From assembly GCA_003134685.1 (NCBI GenBank), contig PLCA01000016.1, positions 361,988 to 425,987 on the forward strand: a stretch of DNA of 64,000 nucleotides. The letters are read 5' to 3'. A program made the translations under genes and the position numbers. The DNA comes from Gemmatimonadota bacterium. Its GTDB lineage: Bacteria > Gemmatimonadota > Gemmatimonadetes > Gemmatimonadales > Gemmatimonadaceae. The notes under the pieces are model-generated. The model saw only the letters and a program-made list of their open reading frames with translations, was not told the origin of the DNA and searched no databases. Below are positions 8,475-16,435 of the stretch, one piece after another (the stretch's first letter is position 1; each line of letters begins with the position of its first letter).

Positions 8475-10425
8475 ACGCAGCCTGATTCTCGGCGCGCTCA
8501 TCACGACCGTCTTCACCGCGGCCAACGTCTACCTCGGCCTAAAGGTCGGCCTCACCTTCGCCTCGTCGATCCCCGCGGCGGTGATCTCGATGGCAATCCT
8601 GAGCGGCTTCAAGGACTCGTCGATCCTCGAGAACAACATCGTCCAGACCGTCGCCTCGGCGGCCGGCACACTCTCCGCGATCATCTTCGTTCTGCCGGGA
8701 CTCGTGATCGTCGGCTGGTGGACGGGTTTCCCCTTCTGGCAATCGTTTTTCATCTGCCTGAGTGGTGGTGTGCTTGGCGTGGTGTTCACGATCCCGCTCC
8801 GGCGCGCGCTGGTGACGACGTCCGATCTGCCTTACCCGGAAGGCGTTGCGGCAGCCGAGGTGTTGAAGGTGGGATCGGGCACGCGCGGCGAAACGAAGGA
8901 CGATACGGGCGAAGCGAAAGAAGGACTCCGCGCCGTCATCCTCGGCTCCGTCGCCTCGGCAGGGCTCGCGATTGTGAGTGCGACGCGCGTCATCGGCGCT
9001 GGATTGGGGGGCGTCATTAGCCTGGGAGGTGGAGCGTCAACCGGGTACGACATCGCGTGGTCGCTCGCGCTGCTCGGCGCGGGCCATCTCGTTGGACTGT
9101 CAGTTGGACTCGCGATGCTGGTGGGCCAGGTGATTTCGTGGGTGATCGCCGTCCCGATTCTGACGCACATGCAGCCCGCCGCCGCGGGCGTGTCGCTGGC
9201 GGATCATACGATTGGGATCTGGCGCACGCAGGTGCGATTCCTCGGCGCCGGCACGATCGCGGTCGCCGCCGTCTATACTCTGGTGAGGCTGGCGAAGCCC
9301 GTGATGGGCGGACTCGTGAGCACACTCGTCGCTTCTCGCGCCGCGATCACGGCGGACGACACTGACCGCGACATCTCGCCGCCGTGGATTTACGCGCTGA
9401 CGGCCGCGTGCCTCATCATCACCGCGTGGCTGGCATACACGTTCGCGAAATCGACGGTGCTGGCGCCGAGCGCGATGAAGCTGACGTTGATCGCAGTCCC
9501 GTTCGTGCTGATCATCGGCTTCGTGATCGCCGGTGTGTGCGGATACATGGCGGGCCTGATCGGCGCATCGAACAGTCCGATCTCGGGGGTTGGGATTCTG
9601 TCGATCGTGATCTGCGCGTCAGTGATCATCCTCGCGGTAGCGCCGACGGTGGACACGCGACAGGCGCTGGTGGCATTCGCGCTATTCGTGACGGCGATCG
9701 TCTTCGCGTGCGCGACGATCTCGAACGACAACTTGCAGGATCTGAAGACCGGCCAGCTCGTGGGCGCGTCGCCGATGCGTCAGCAGATCGCGCTCATCGT
9801 CGGTGTGGCGGCGGGTGCGTCAGTGATTCCGTTCGTTTTGAATCTGCTCGCCAAGGCGTACGGGTTCGCGGGCGCGCCGAACATTGGCGTGATCGCGGCG
9901 AATCCGCTGCCGGCGCCACAGGCGACGCTGATCTCCGCGCTCGCGCAGGGTGTGATCGGCGGGCACCTCGAATGGAAGATGCTCGGCATCGGCGCGGCGG
10001 TTGGTGTGGGGCTCGTTATCCTCGACGCGGTGCTCGGCGTGATGAAGAAGATACGGATACCGCCTCTCGCCGTAGGCATCGGGATTTATCTGCCGATGTC
10101 GGCGACGTTCGCGGTGATCGTGGGCGCGGTGATCGCGCATTGGTATGATAGGCGTAGTGCATCGATGCCGAACCCGGATCGCGCCCAAAGACTGGGGACG
10201 CTGGTGGCGTCGGGGTTGATTGTCGGCGAGAGCATTTGGGGCGTGATCAACGCCGGGTTGATCGTTGGGTTCTCGAAGGACGCACCGATCGCGCTCGTGC
10301 CGGAGAGCTTTGCGCCCGCGCCGTGGCTTGGGGTGATCGGGTTCGTGGGCGCGATTGTCTGGTTGTACGGGTGGATGCTGAGGCGGTCGGCCGCAGTGCC
10401 GTCAAGCTCGAGCGACCGAGGATAG
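8452..10425 (+). CDS. OPT family oligopeptide transporter
   Basis: 657 aa, almost entirely hydrophobic with about 14-16 membrane segments. The N-terminus NELTIRSLILGALITTVFTAANVYLGLKVGLTFA (in parts) and LPYPEGVAAAEVL match prokaryotic OPT proteins, which import oligopeptides or metal-chelate peptides with protons. The start has no Shine-Dalgarno; a TAAGAT box 8 nt upstream suggests a leaderless mRNA. It is the last gene before the accessory patch, and the sequence downstream abruptly becomes more AT-rich. Confidence 0.9.
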   Translation: MKPNELTIRSLILGALITTVFTAANVYLGLKVGLTFASSIPAAVISMAILSGFKDSSILENNIVQTVASAAGTLSAIIFVLPGLVIVGWWTGFPFWQSFFICLSGGVLGVVFTIPLRRALVTTSDLPYPEGVAAAEVLKVGSGTRGETKDDTGEAKEGLRAVILGSVASAGLAIVSATRVIGAGLGGVISLGGGASTGYDIAWSLALLGAGHLVGLSVGLAMLVGQVISWVIAVPILTHMQPAAAGVSLADHTIGIWRTQVRFLGAGTIAVAAVYTLVRLAKPVMGGLVSTLVASRAAITADDTDRDISPPWIYALTAACLIITAWLAYTFAKSTVLAPSAMKLTLIAVPFVLIIGFVIAGVCGYMAGLIGASNSPISGVGILSIVICASVIILAVAPTVDTRQALVAFALFVTAIVFACATISNDNLQDLKTGQLVGASPMRQQIALIVGVAAGASVIPFVLNLLAKAYGFAGAPNIGVIAANPLPAPQATLISALAQGVIGGHLEWKMLGIGAAVGVGLVILDAVLGVMKKIRIPPLAVGIGIYLPMSATFAVIVGAVIAHWYDRRSASMPNPDRAQRLGTLVASGLIVGESIWGVINAGLIVGFSKDAPIALVPESFAPAPWLGVIGFVGAIVWLYGWMLRRSAAVPSSSSDRG

Positions 10426-10498
10426 TAAGGGTGGGCGCTGCCGGCGTCAGCGGTAAGTGCGTCCGCGCGACGCTCTGGTCCTACCCAATTGTTTTTGT

Positions 10499-10530
10499 TG
10501 CATATACTGCGAGAGTTTGCAGTATATGCA
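10499..10530. repeat. Perfect 12-8-12 inverted repeat
   Basis: Arms TGCATATACTGC (10499-10510) and GCAGTATATGCA (10519-10530) are exact reverse complements around the 8-bp asymmetric spacer GAGAGTTT. The site is AT-rich in a GC-rich genome and has no T-run after it on either strand, so it is not a simple terminator. The geometry is that of a dimeric operator or of a tyrosine-recombinase core site (lox/FRT sites have 13-8-13). It lies at the left edge of the accessory patch. Confidence 0.6.
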
Positions 10531-10673
10531 CATCAGTCAAACTCCTGGCATGTGTGTAAATAGTGAATCGAGCGGAAGTTGCAAGCTTGCAGCCTGTCGC
10601 CCCGAGTTGTTATCTCGCACTGGCTTGGCAGGTTGCGTTTTCTCTGCAGCATAAACACGTAGCATAATTACTA

Positions 10674-10680
10674 GTTAGGC
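10674..10680 (+). other. Lone integron-type core GTTAGGC
   Basis: GTTAGGC fits the GTTRRRY core cut by integron integrases. It lies 15 nt before the small membrane-protein gene, as the upstream core does in cassette arrays. I find no RYYYAAC partner within 150 bp upstream, so it could be an attI-like site, an eroded attC or chance. Confidence 0.35.
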
Positions 10681-10695
10681 GGACAGGACTCGACC

Positions 10696-11046
10696 ATGAT
10701 CGCTATCCTCAGTGCAATAGCTCTTGGTGTGGTGCTCGGCTTAGGCGCGTCGCATGCGCTGTTTCTCGGCCTGTGGACGCTTTTGCCGTGGGGGCTGGGT
10801 GGACTGGCGTTGGGATACGCGATGCCGCGGCGGCCAGCTATCGAGGGAGCGATCTTCGGCTTCGTCCTGTGCTTTACGTTTATGATGGCCGGCTACACTG
10901 GGAAAGCGTCCCTCCTCAGTCGCGTTCCCTTTTTCGCTCTCATTGGCGTAGTGGGCGCAGTCTGCGGCATGATACTCAGCGCCAGCGGGGCGTGGCTCAA
11001 GCGGACGGTCGCGCGCGCACACGGCTCGTCGGCCGGTGCCGCCTAA
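10696..11046 (+). CDS. Small membrane protein in a cassette-like setting
   Basis: 116 aa with three to four hydrophobic segments (about 1-20, 25-40, 50-65 and 78-98) and a basic tail. No family is recognised. The setting is notable: a GTTAGGC core lies just upstream, and the stop codon TAA is inside GCCTAAC, the R'' box of a complete attC-like site (11041-11133). This is the arrangement of an integron gene cassette, a single ORF followed at once by attC. A cassette gene usually has no promoter of its own, and I see no convincing one. Alternatively it is an ordinary small membrane gene. Confidence 0.6.
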   Translation: MIAILSAIALGVVLGLGASHALFLGLWTLLPWGLGGLALGYAMPRRPAIEGAIFGFVLCFTFMMAGYTGKASLLSRVPFFALIGVVGAVCGMILSASGAWLKRTVARAHGSSAGAA

Positions 11047-11133
11047 CGAACGTTGCAGCAGACGGGCGCGACCAAGTCGTTGGGTTGCGTATGTTCGAGA
11101 AGAATCGCCCGCAGCTGAACTTGGGCGTTAGGC
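11041..11133 (+). other. attC-like integron recombination site (93 bp)
   Basis: R'' GCCTAAC (11041-11047) and R' GTTAGGC (11127-11133) are perfect inverted partners. The inner boxes pair too: L'' GTTGCAGCAGACGGGCG (11052-11068) with L' CGCCCGCAGCTGAAC (11106-11120), leaving an unpaired G in L'' as expected for an extrahelical base. The centre (CGCGACC...GGTTGCG) can form a variable terminal stem. Order, spacing and size match bacterial attC sites. No integrase gene is in the window, so this would be a cluster of attC without integrase (CALIN). Confidence 0.7.
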
Positions 11134-11413
11134 CGCACAGACGACAGCAATGTTGTTCGAAGGCTGCAAGTTGTTCACTCCAACTCGCTGCAGACGTGGA
11201 TCGTGACGCCATGGTGCTCGAGCTCGTCGCCGGACTACTCTCCGGCGGATGGATCGTTGCTGATGTGTCCTGTTCCGATGTGGACGGCTCAACGCAGCTC
11301 ACGCAGTACGAGGGCACAGCTCCCGGAGCTCGGTGGCCCACCAAACGCTGAATGGGTGGATTGACTCTACCGCGTCGCGAATCACCGCTGAGAGGCGTAC
11401 ACTTCTCCCGACC
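11134..11413. other. Gene-free stretch after attC, before the GH144-type gene
   Basis: 280 bp. A 46-codon frame from ATG 11211 to stop 11351 ([20 protein letters not shown]...) is the only ORF of note and has no recognisable family or good ribosome site. A near-inverted repeat (CTGCAAGTTG...CAACTCGCTGCAG, 11163-11195) resembles the inner boxes of an eroded attC, without clear outer cores. No promoter for the downstream gene is clear. Confidence 0.4.
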
Positions 11414-13639
11414 ATGCCAAATCGCACGCTCACGCTCCCGCTCCCTGCGCTCGCCCTGCTGCTGGCGACCGCTGCCCAGGCACAGACCGAGTACTACCGC
11501 CATTCGGTCTTCGACAACAGCCTCGAGCGCGACTTCTACTACTACAGCTTCGCGCAGGCCACCGCGCCGAGCAGCCTCGAAGGGAAGAGCGGGCGGTTGC
11601 CCGTCGACAGTGTCCACTCCCTCTCACCGCCTAACGCGCTGCGCATCCACTGGCTGTCGATGCCCGGTGGCGGCTGGGATGCCGAAGTGCACCTCAACAA
11701 TTTTCGGAATCGATCCCCAGGACTGACGGGGCGCACGCTCTACTTCTGGATCTATTCGTCAACGGCGATCTCCGCGGTCGACCTGCCCAACCTCATGCTG
11801 TCGCAGGCGCGCGAGGGACTTCAGGTCGCGACCTTCCCAGGCAGCTTCACCGCGCCCGAGCCACTCGGCCGCTTCATCGGCGATCTGCCGGCGGACACGT
11901 GGGTTGAGGTTCGCGTCCCTATGGAACTGCTGCACAGCGCGTCCGTCTATCCATTCATCCTGGAGCAGCTCCAGAGCGTCGTGTTCCTTCAGGGTCGCGC
12001 CGACGGCGCCGAGCACACATTGCTCGTGGACCAGGTGCACGTTGGCGACGAGCCGTCGTCGGCGGCGAAATCGCTCGTGCTGCCCCCCGTGCGCGTGACG
12101 GCAAAGGGATATGAACGCCACGTGGTGCTGGAATGGGGGGCGGACGCCGGACACGTGGAGCCCGCGGCACACTACGTCATCTACCGGTCGCAGGATGGCG
12201 GCGCGTACCTCCCCATCGGGATCCAGGTGCCGGGCATGCACCGCTTCGTGGATTGGCTGGGACGCACGGGAGCGACCGCCAGCTATCGCGTCGCCGCCGC
12301 CGACTGGAGCAACCGCACATCCGCGCCGTCGTCGCCCGCGACAGCGTCCACGCGCGCGATGAGCGACGACGAGTTGCTCACGATGCTTCAGGAAGCCGCC
12401 TTCCATTATTACTGGGAGGGCGCCGATTCGAGCTCCGGTATGGCACACGAGAACATCCCAGGCGACGACCGCATCGTCGCAACGGGCGCGAGCGGATTCG
12501 GGATCATGGCGTTGCTTGCAGGCGTCGATCGCGGCTTCATCACACGGGTGCAAGGTCTCGAGCGTCTCACGAAGATCGTGAACTTCCTTGGGGCGGCCGA
12601 CCGGTACCACGGCGCGTGGTCGCACTACATGAACGGCGCGACAGGTCACACGATGGCAGTCTTCGGCATGCTCGACGATGGTGGCGATCTCGTGGAGACC
12701 GCGTTCCTGATGCAGGGGCTGCTCACCGCGCGGCAGTACTTCAATGGCACGAGCCCCGCCGAGCGCTCGCTCTGCGACCGCATCACTCGTCTGTGGGAAT
12801 CCGTCGAGTGGGACTGGTACCGCGACGCGACGCAGCAGCAGGCATTCATCTACTGGCACTGGTCGCCGAAGTGGGGATTCCAGATCCATCACCCGCTGAT
12901 CGGCTTCAACGAAGTGCATGTCGTCTACCTGCTTGCCATCGCGTCGCCGACGCACGGCGTCCCCGCGAGCACGTACTACTCGGGGTGGGCGAGCCAGGCG
13001 CCGAGCGCGCAGTCGTATCGCGAAGGATGGTCGGGGAGCACGGACGGGAACCATTACGGCAATGGCAAGAGCTATTTCGGCATTCCGCTCGACGTCGGCG
13101 TCGGCACGGGCGGGCCGCTGTTCTTCGCGCACTACTCGTACATCGGCGTCGATCCGCGCCAACTGCACGACAAGTTCACGTCATCGTATTTCCAGAATTT
13201 CCGCAACATGGCGCTGATCAACCGCGCGTACTGCATCTCCAACCCGAAGCACCAGCTCGGCTACGGCGCGGACGCGTGGGGGCTCACCGCGAGCGACGGC
13301 CCGTCGGACTATGTGCCCCACGCGCCGGACGACGCACACGACACGGGGACGCTCACGCCGACGGGAGCGCTTGCGTCCTTCCCGTACACGCCCAAGGAAT
13401 CAATGGCCGCGTTTAAGCACTACTACCGCGACCTCGGCGTCGAGCTGTGGGACATCTACGGGCCGCGCGACGCGTACAATCCGGGCTCAAACTGGGTGTC
13501 GCCGATCTACATGGGGCTCAACCAGGCGCCGATCGTGGCGATGGTCGAGAACTATCGCACGGGATTGCTGTGGCGAACGTTCATGTCCAATGCCGAGATG
13601 TCCATCATGCTCGAGAAGCTCGCCGCCGCCAGCAGATGA
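11414..13639 (+). CDS. Secreted GH144/PF10091-type glucanase (glucoamylase-family protein)
   Basis: 741 aa from the ATG at 11414, which gives a clean signal peptide (cleavage after AQA). An earlier in-frame start at 11333 would add 27 residues with no signal character. Residues about 24-230 form a beta-rich carbohydrate-binding-like domain, about 235-320 a fibronectin-III-like domain, and about 330-741 an (alpha/alpha)6 catalytic domain with [41 protein letters not shown] and [13 protein letters not shown]. These are typical of PF10091 proteins, whose characterised members (GH144) are endo-beta-1,2-glucanases. The likely role is extracellular or periplasmic glucan degradation. It is followed by integron-like sequence. 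Confidence 0.82.
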   Translation: MPNRTLTLPLPALALLLATAAQAQTEYYRHSVFDNSLERDFYYYSFAQATAPSSLEGKSGRLPVDSVHSLSPPNALRIHWLSMPGGGWDAEVHLNNFRNRSPGLTGRTLYFWIYSSTAISAVDLPNLMLSQAREGLQVATFPGSFTAPEPLGRFIGDLPADTWVEVRVPMELLHSASVYPFILEQLQSVVFLQGRADGAEHTLLVDQVHVGDEPSSAAKSLVLPPVRVTAKGYERHVVLEWGADAGHVEPAAHYVIYRSQDGGAYLPIGIQVPGMHRFVDWLGRTGATASYRVAAADWSNRTSAPSSPATASTRAMSDDELLTMLQEAAFHYYWEGADSSSGMAHENIPGDDRIVATGASGFGIMALLAGVDRGFITRVQGLERLTKIVNFLGAADRYHGAWSHYMNGATGHTMAVFGMLDDGGDLVETAFLMQGLLTARQYFNGTSPAERSLCDRITRLWESVEWDWYRDATQQQAFIYWHWSPKWGFQIHHPLIGFNEVHVVYLLAIASPTHGVPASTYYSGWASQAPSAQSYREGWSGSTDGNHYGNGKSYFGIPLDVGVGTGGPLFFAHYSYIGVDPRQLHDKFTSSYFQNFRNMALINRAYCISNPKHQLGYGADAWGLTASDGPSDYVPHAPDDAHDTGTLTPTGALASFPYTPKESMAAFKHYYRDLGVELWDIYGPRDAYNPGSNWVSPIYMGLNQAPIVAMVENYRTGLLWRTFMSNAEMSIMLEKLAAASR

Positions 13640-13659
13640 ACCGCACGCAGTTGGGTGCG

Positions 13660-13716
13660 CTCTAACGTCGTGTTAGGTGGACATCCCCGGGCGACCTGAC
13701 GTCCAACGCGTTAGGC
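13660..13716 (+). other. Probable second attC-like site (57 bp)
   Basis: CTCTAAC (13660-13666) and GTTAGGC (13710-13716) can pair as outer boxes (one mismatch plus a non-consensus first base). Inside, GTTAGGT (13672-13678) can pair with ACCTGAC (13694-13700), and CCAAC precedes the right core. Size and order fit a short attC, but pairing is less regular than in 11041-11133. Confidence 0.4.
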
Positions 13717-13741
13717 GTCTCGAACGGCATGTCACGTCGCG

Positions 13742-13825
13742 GCCTAACGGTGCTTGCTGCTGACGAGCGGCTTGCGGAAGTTCGCTGCGCTAGCAATGAT
13801 GTGGCGCTCGCAGCAGATGCCGCCC
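13742..13825 (+). other. Partial attC-like site lacking the right core
   Basis: GCCTAAC (13742-13748) is followed by TTGCTGCTGACGAGCG, which aligns with the left half of the 11041 site (GCCTAACG, TTGC, GC, GACG and GCG shared at equivalent positions). A matching inner box CGCTCGCAGCAG (13805-13816) is present. The expected GTTRRRY after it is missing; the sequence runs into CCGCCCAAAGG. It looks like an eroded attC just before the SnoaL-like gene. Confidence 0.4.
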
Positions 13826-13854
13826 AAAGGTCCACCCATTTGCCCAAATCACAC

Positions 13855-14370
13855 ATGACTGTTCGTCAGCTTCACTATCTAATCGCGGCGGCGTTACTTC
13901 CTGCACTCGGCTGCGCGTCGTCCGCCACGATGGCAAATACATCCACACCGTCAGGGTTGGTAGCAGCGGACAGCGCGCTGCATGAGCGCAGTCAGGGACT
14001 CCAGGCGGCCGAGACTGCGCTCGACGGAAACAGAGCGATCGCATTCTGGGCCGAGGATGCCGTCGTGCAGCCGGCGGGCATGCGCGCTCTTACGGGGCGC
14101 GCGGCGATCGGCAATCTGTACCACGAATTCTTCACGACAATGGGCGTAAAGGAGCTGGTCGGCACACCGACCCGCGTGGAGATGGCGCGTTCCTCCGACC
14201 TCGCGTACGAGACAGGCGTGAACCGCATCGTCATTCGAACACCGAATGGCGACATGCTGGACATGGGCAAGTATCTCATTGTGTGGAAGAAGATCAACGG
14301 TCAGTGGTATGTCACGGCGCTCAGCTTCACCAGCGACGCAGCGGCTCCGACTCCCATTCCCAGCAAGTGA
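13855..14370 (+). CDS. SnoaL/DUF4440-like lipoprotein
   Basis: 171 aa from ATG 13855, chosen because it yields a lipoprotein signal (LGCAS, Cys20). The frame is open further upstream but runs through attC-like sequence. After a Ser/Thr-rich linker the protein has the cone-fold pattern of SnoaL-like/DUF4440 proteins: NRAIAFWAEDAVVQPAG, LTGRAAIGNLYHEFF, then strands ending in GKYLIVWKKINGQWYVTALSFTSD. Such proteins bind or isomerise small molecules; no function can be assigned. GTTGGGC (14458-14464), another GTTRRRY match, lies downstream, but no partner box is seen. Confidence 0.75.
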   Translation: MTVRQLHYLIAAALLPALGCASSATMANTSTPSGLVAADSALHERSQGLQAAETALDGNRAIAFWAEDAVVQPAGMRALTGRAAIGNLYHEFFTTMGVKELVGTPTRVEMARSSDLAYETGVNRIVIRTPNGDMLDMGKYLIVWKKINGQWYVTALSFTSDAAAPTPIPSK

Positions 14371-14499
14371 ATGTCGGCGCGTTGAGAAGCTGGCCGTGAG
14401 GACGCGCTGACAATCAGTGACGAGTGCCGGATGTGAGACCCGGCAACACCGCCGCGCGTTGGGCCCTTGCGACACAACTCACCATAAGGGCGGCACGAA

Positions 14500-15183
14500 A
14501 TGACGATCACCGGCATCGACGACTCCCAACGCAAAGCTGCACGAGTCGCGGGATTCGCTTATCTGTTCTCGCTGGCGATCGAGGTCATTCATGAGTTCTT
14601 CATCAGCCCGCATCTGAATGTCGCGGGCAACGCTGCCGAAACCGCCCGGAATATCCTGGCGCACGAGCAACTATTTCGCCTCGGCATCGCCTGCGATCTG
14701 ATTTACTCCGCGGGCACGGTAGTCCTACTCACCGCGCTCTATGTGATTCTCAAGCCAGTAAGTCGGAACCTCGCCTTGCTTGCGACATTCTGGAGGCTGA
14801 TATACGCCGTGACGTGGGTCGTTGTCGCGCTCAATCTCTTTACGGCTCTCCGTCTCTTGAGCGGCGCCGACTACCTGCCGGCATTTGGAGCAGAGCGATG
14901 CGGTTCTGACGCTGGGACAGTGGGCGGTTTTAGAGTCGTTGTCCCGGGTCGCGGGGCGCTAATCCGTCATGATGTTCGGTACGGCCGGAAGGGCATGAAT
15001 TCAGATGAACTCCCCAATTTGAATTGCTTTGCGACCTTGGCATGCAGAATGGCAGTGGGGAGCGGGATCCAGCCTATTCCGGTTAGCGAGCCCGTAATGC
15101 CTGCACCAGCGCCACCAGAATCAATCCGACACCCATCACAAGTTCCAGCTTTCGCGGGGGCTGCGCGCCCAACCCCGTTATGA
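14500..15183 (+). pseudogene. DUF4386 membrane protein, C-terminal half lost
   Basis: The first about 133 residues (to about 14899) are a good DUF4386 N-terminal half: ARVAGFAYLFSLAIE, FRLGIACDLIYSAGTVVLLTALY, FWRLIYAVTWVVVALNLFTALRLLSGADYL. A family member then continues with two or three more membrane helices. Here the frame changes to a polar, low-complexity tail (GTVGGFRVVVPGRG...) with no helix until the stop at 15183. The other frames of the following DNA do not restore the family sequence, so this is a truncation or deletion junction, not a single frameshift. The tail overlaps an antisense small membrane gene. An intact DUF4386 paralogue is at 48625-49302. Confidence 0.7.
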
Positions 15184-15238
15184 TGAACAGTGTGCCGATG
15201 ATAACTAGCGCGACTCCTACGGACCTATTCTGATTCAT
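15083..15238 (-). CDS. Small two-helix membrane protein (51 aa)
   Basis: From the ATG at 15238 it encodes MNQNRSVGVALVIIGTLF... with two hydrophobic helices (about residues 7-22 and 31-47) joined by a short PPRKLE loop. A purine-rich GGGGAAAGG lies just upstream. The helices and basic ends look like a real small membrane protein, and this supports treating the sense-strand tail of the DUF4386 remnant as noncoding. No family recognised. Confidence 0.5.
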   Translation of the reverse strand: MNQNRSVGVALVIIGTLFIITGLGAQPPRKLELVMGVGLILVALVQALRAR

Positions 15239-15532
15239 CACCTTTCCCCGGTGCTGGCTACCTGATCTGGCGGCTCGGACCACTACAACCCGGTACATAC
15301 ACAACATGTTCGCTATGTTGACCAGCCACAAGCTGGATCAATGGCTTGTTCGAACCTTTTAGGTCCGTGATGCTGGATTCAAAAGCGACACGTTTAAACG
15401 ACATTATTGCTGTCGATTCAGCTGTCGATTGACTCCGACATTATCCGGCATCGCAAAGGGTGAACAACGGCAGTTCACGCCATCCGTCAACGATTTATAG
15501 TATTCTTGCCGGACTTCTTACTCCCCTGCGGT
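15239..15532. other. Gene-free left flank of the tRNA fragment
   Basis: About 290 bp, more AT-rich than the genome average, with short internal repeats (GCTGTCGATT twice near 15410-15430). No plausible gene, promoter or 5' half of the tRNA is seen; I looked for a GGGCCTG-like acceptor strand and found none. Confidence 0.5.
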
Positions 15533-15577
15533 CGCCTGATAAGCGTGAGGTCGGTAGTTCAACTCTACCCAGGCCCA
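15533..15577 (+). pseudogene. 3' half of tRNA-Ile(GAU), probable attachment-site scar
   Basis: The segment begins at CGCCTGATAAGCG, the inner anticodon stem and loop with anticodon GAT. It continues through the variable loop (TGAGG), a perfect T-arm (GGTAG-TTCAACT-CTACC, 15553-15569) and the 3' acceptor strand CAGGCCC (15570-15576). This is the 3' half of a typical bacterial tRNA-Ile(GAU). The 5' half (acceptor, D-arm and outer anticodon stem) is absent. Homology starting in the anticodon stem-loop and ending at the tRNA 3' end is the usual footprint of a tyrosine integrase element. No CCA is encoded. Confidence 0.75.
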
Positions 15578-15589
15578 TGTACCTAAAAG

Positions 15590-15627
15590 AAAGCCCGCAA
15601 CGGGTTGGGCGGTTGCAGGGCTTTTCT
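15590..15627 (+). terminator. Rho-independent terminator after the tRNA fragment
   Basis: AAAGCCCGCAAC (15590-15601) pairs with GTTGCAGGGCTTT (15612-15624), with one bulge, around a 10-nt loop and is followed by a T-rich run. It is placed where a tRNA gene's own terminator would be, which suggests that the DNA to the right of the tRNA scar is the original chromosomal flank. Confidence 0.75.
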
Positions 15628-15758
15628 CTTGGCACTATAACGGGATTACAGTGACAACCGCAGTGACAAAATTAGATCTCGCTCTACTTCATGGGCTACA
15701 ATTTTTGGAAGATCGAAGAAATCGTCGGGCTAATCTGGGAGAATAGAGAGGGGCGCGC
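15628..15758. other. Intergenic segment right of the terminator
   Basis: Contains a short direct repeat CAGTGACA (two copies, near 15652 and 15661) and a 27-codon frame from GTG 15663. Neither gives a recognisable function. Confidence 0.4.
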
Positions 15759-16271
15759 CTAGCGCCTTTCCGCTTTTGTTTTGATCGCCGCTTCGGATTG
15801 CTGCTCCCACCCAGTCTTTAATGAGGCGGAGCATTTGATCTGCTTCCCTTGAGTATCTATCCAGTTGGCGGTTACACTAACCGTGGCCCGAGTGCTATCG
15901 CCGTGGACGATCGCAGTGAACGGCGCGCCGAAAGGTCGCTCCCCGTACTTTCTGGTCCAATAAAAGCCTACATACTTGCTCCAGGATGGGACGGGAACAG
16001 AGTTGCCGCACAAGCCGAAATGCGATCTGTCGGGCGGCATTGTTGTGGTATCTGCCCTGATTATGCCTGACGAGCGGTCCGTGGTGTCTACGAAAACGCC
16101 GGATCGCACGAAGTAGTCCACCGCCGCGCCCCACGTCTTGCCGAGGGAGGCATGGACCTGTGTGGGCTTTCGCTCGGGAAGGGGACGCGCGAGCGATGCA
16201 CAGCCCAATAGCCCCACAACGGCCGTGCAACAAAACAAGCCGATTGGTGTCAGCACATTTCTGGGTTGCAT
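15759..16271 (-). CDS. Hypothetical lipoprotein
   Basis: 170 aa with a signal peptide and lipobox (LLGCAS, Cys24). The mature part has HASLGKTWGAAVDYFVRSGVFVDTTDRSSGIIRA near the start (in pieces), a pattern seen in small envelope lipoproteins with an alpha/beta domain that begins with a helix and a GxI strand, then NWIDTQGKQIKCSASLKTG near the end. The two Cys in the mature part could form a disulfide. No family is assigned with confidence. It is the first gene right of the tRNA scar and points toward it. Confidence 0.6.
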   Translation of the reverse strand: MQPRNVLTPIGLFCCTAVVGLLGCASLARPLPERKPTQVHASLGKTWGAAVDYFVRSGVFVDTTDRSSGIIRADTTTMPPDRSHFGLCGNSVPVPSWSKYVGFYWTRKYGERPFGAPFTAIVHGDSTRATVSVTANWIDTQGKQIKCSASLKTGWEQQSEAAIKTKAERR

Positions 16272-16435
16272 ACGCGCTCCACGATGATAAAAAGCCGAAC
16301 GCCTTCTAGGAGTATACGTAGTGCAGCCTTCATTCGCTCTGCTTCCTCCTAGCCAACATCATTCCGTCTCCCGGTTGATGTTGTTTGCGGTAACAGACCA
16401 GGCCCCTAATGATCAGCAATCCCCAAGACCGGCGG

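Noticed and set aside
11211-11351. 46-codon frame as a cassette gene
   Set aside because: No ribosome site, family or clear attC after it; recorded only as part of the gene-free stretch.
11629-11635. GCCTAAC inside the glucanase gene, and similar cores at 7393 (GTTAGGC), 26612 (GTTAGGC) and 32849 (ACCTAAC)
   Set aside because: All lie in conserved coding sequence (for example GELGNG of RCC1 repeats) without paired inner boxes.
11759-13168. 469-codon frame on the minus strand
   Set aside because: Antisense shadow of the GH144-type gene; Arg/His-rich composition without any domain.
14458-14464. GTTGGGC as the right core of an attC after the SnoaL-like gene
   Set aside because: No GCCCAAC-like partner or pairing inner boxes between the stop codon at 14370 and this position.
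15460-15654. 64-codon frame over the tRNA fragment and terminator
   Set aside because: It covers structured noncoding sequence; the tRNA and hairpin explain the region.
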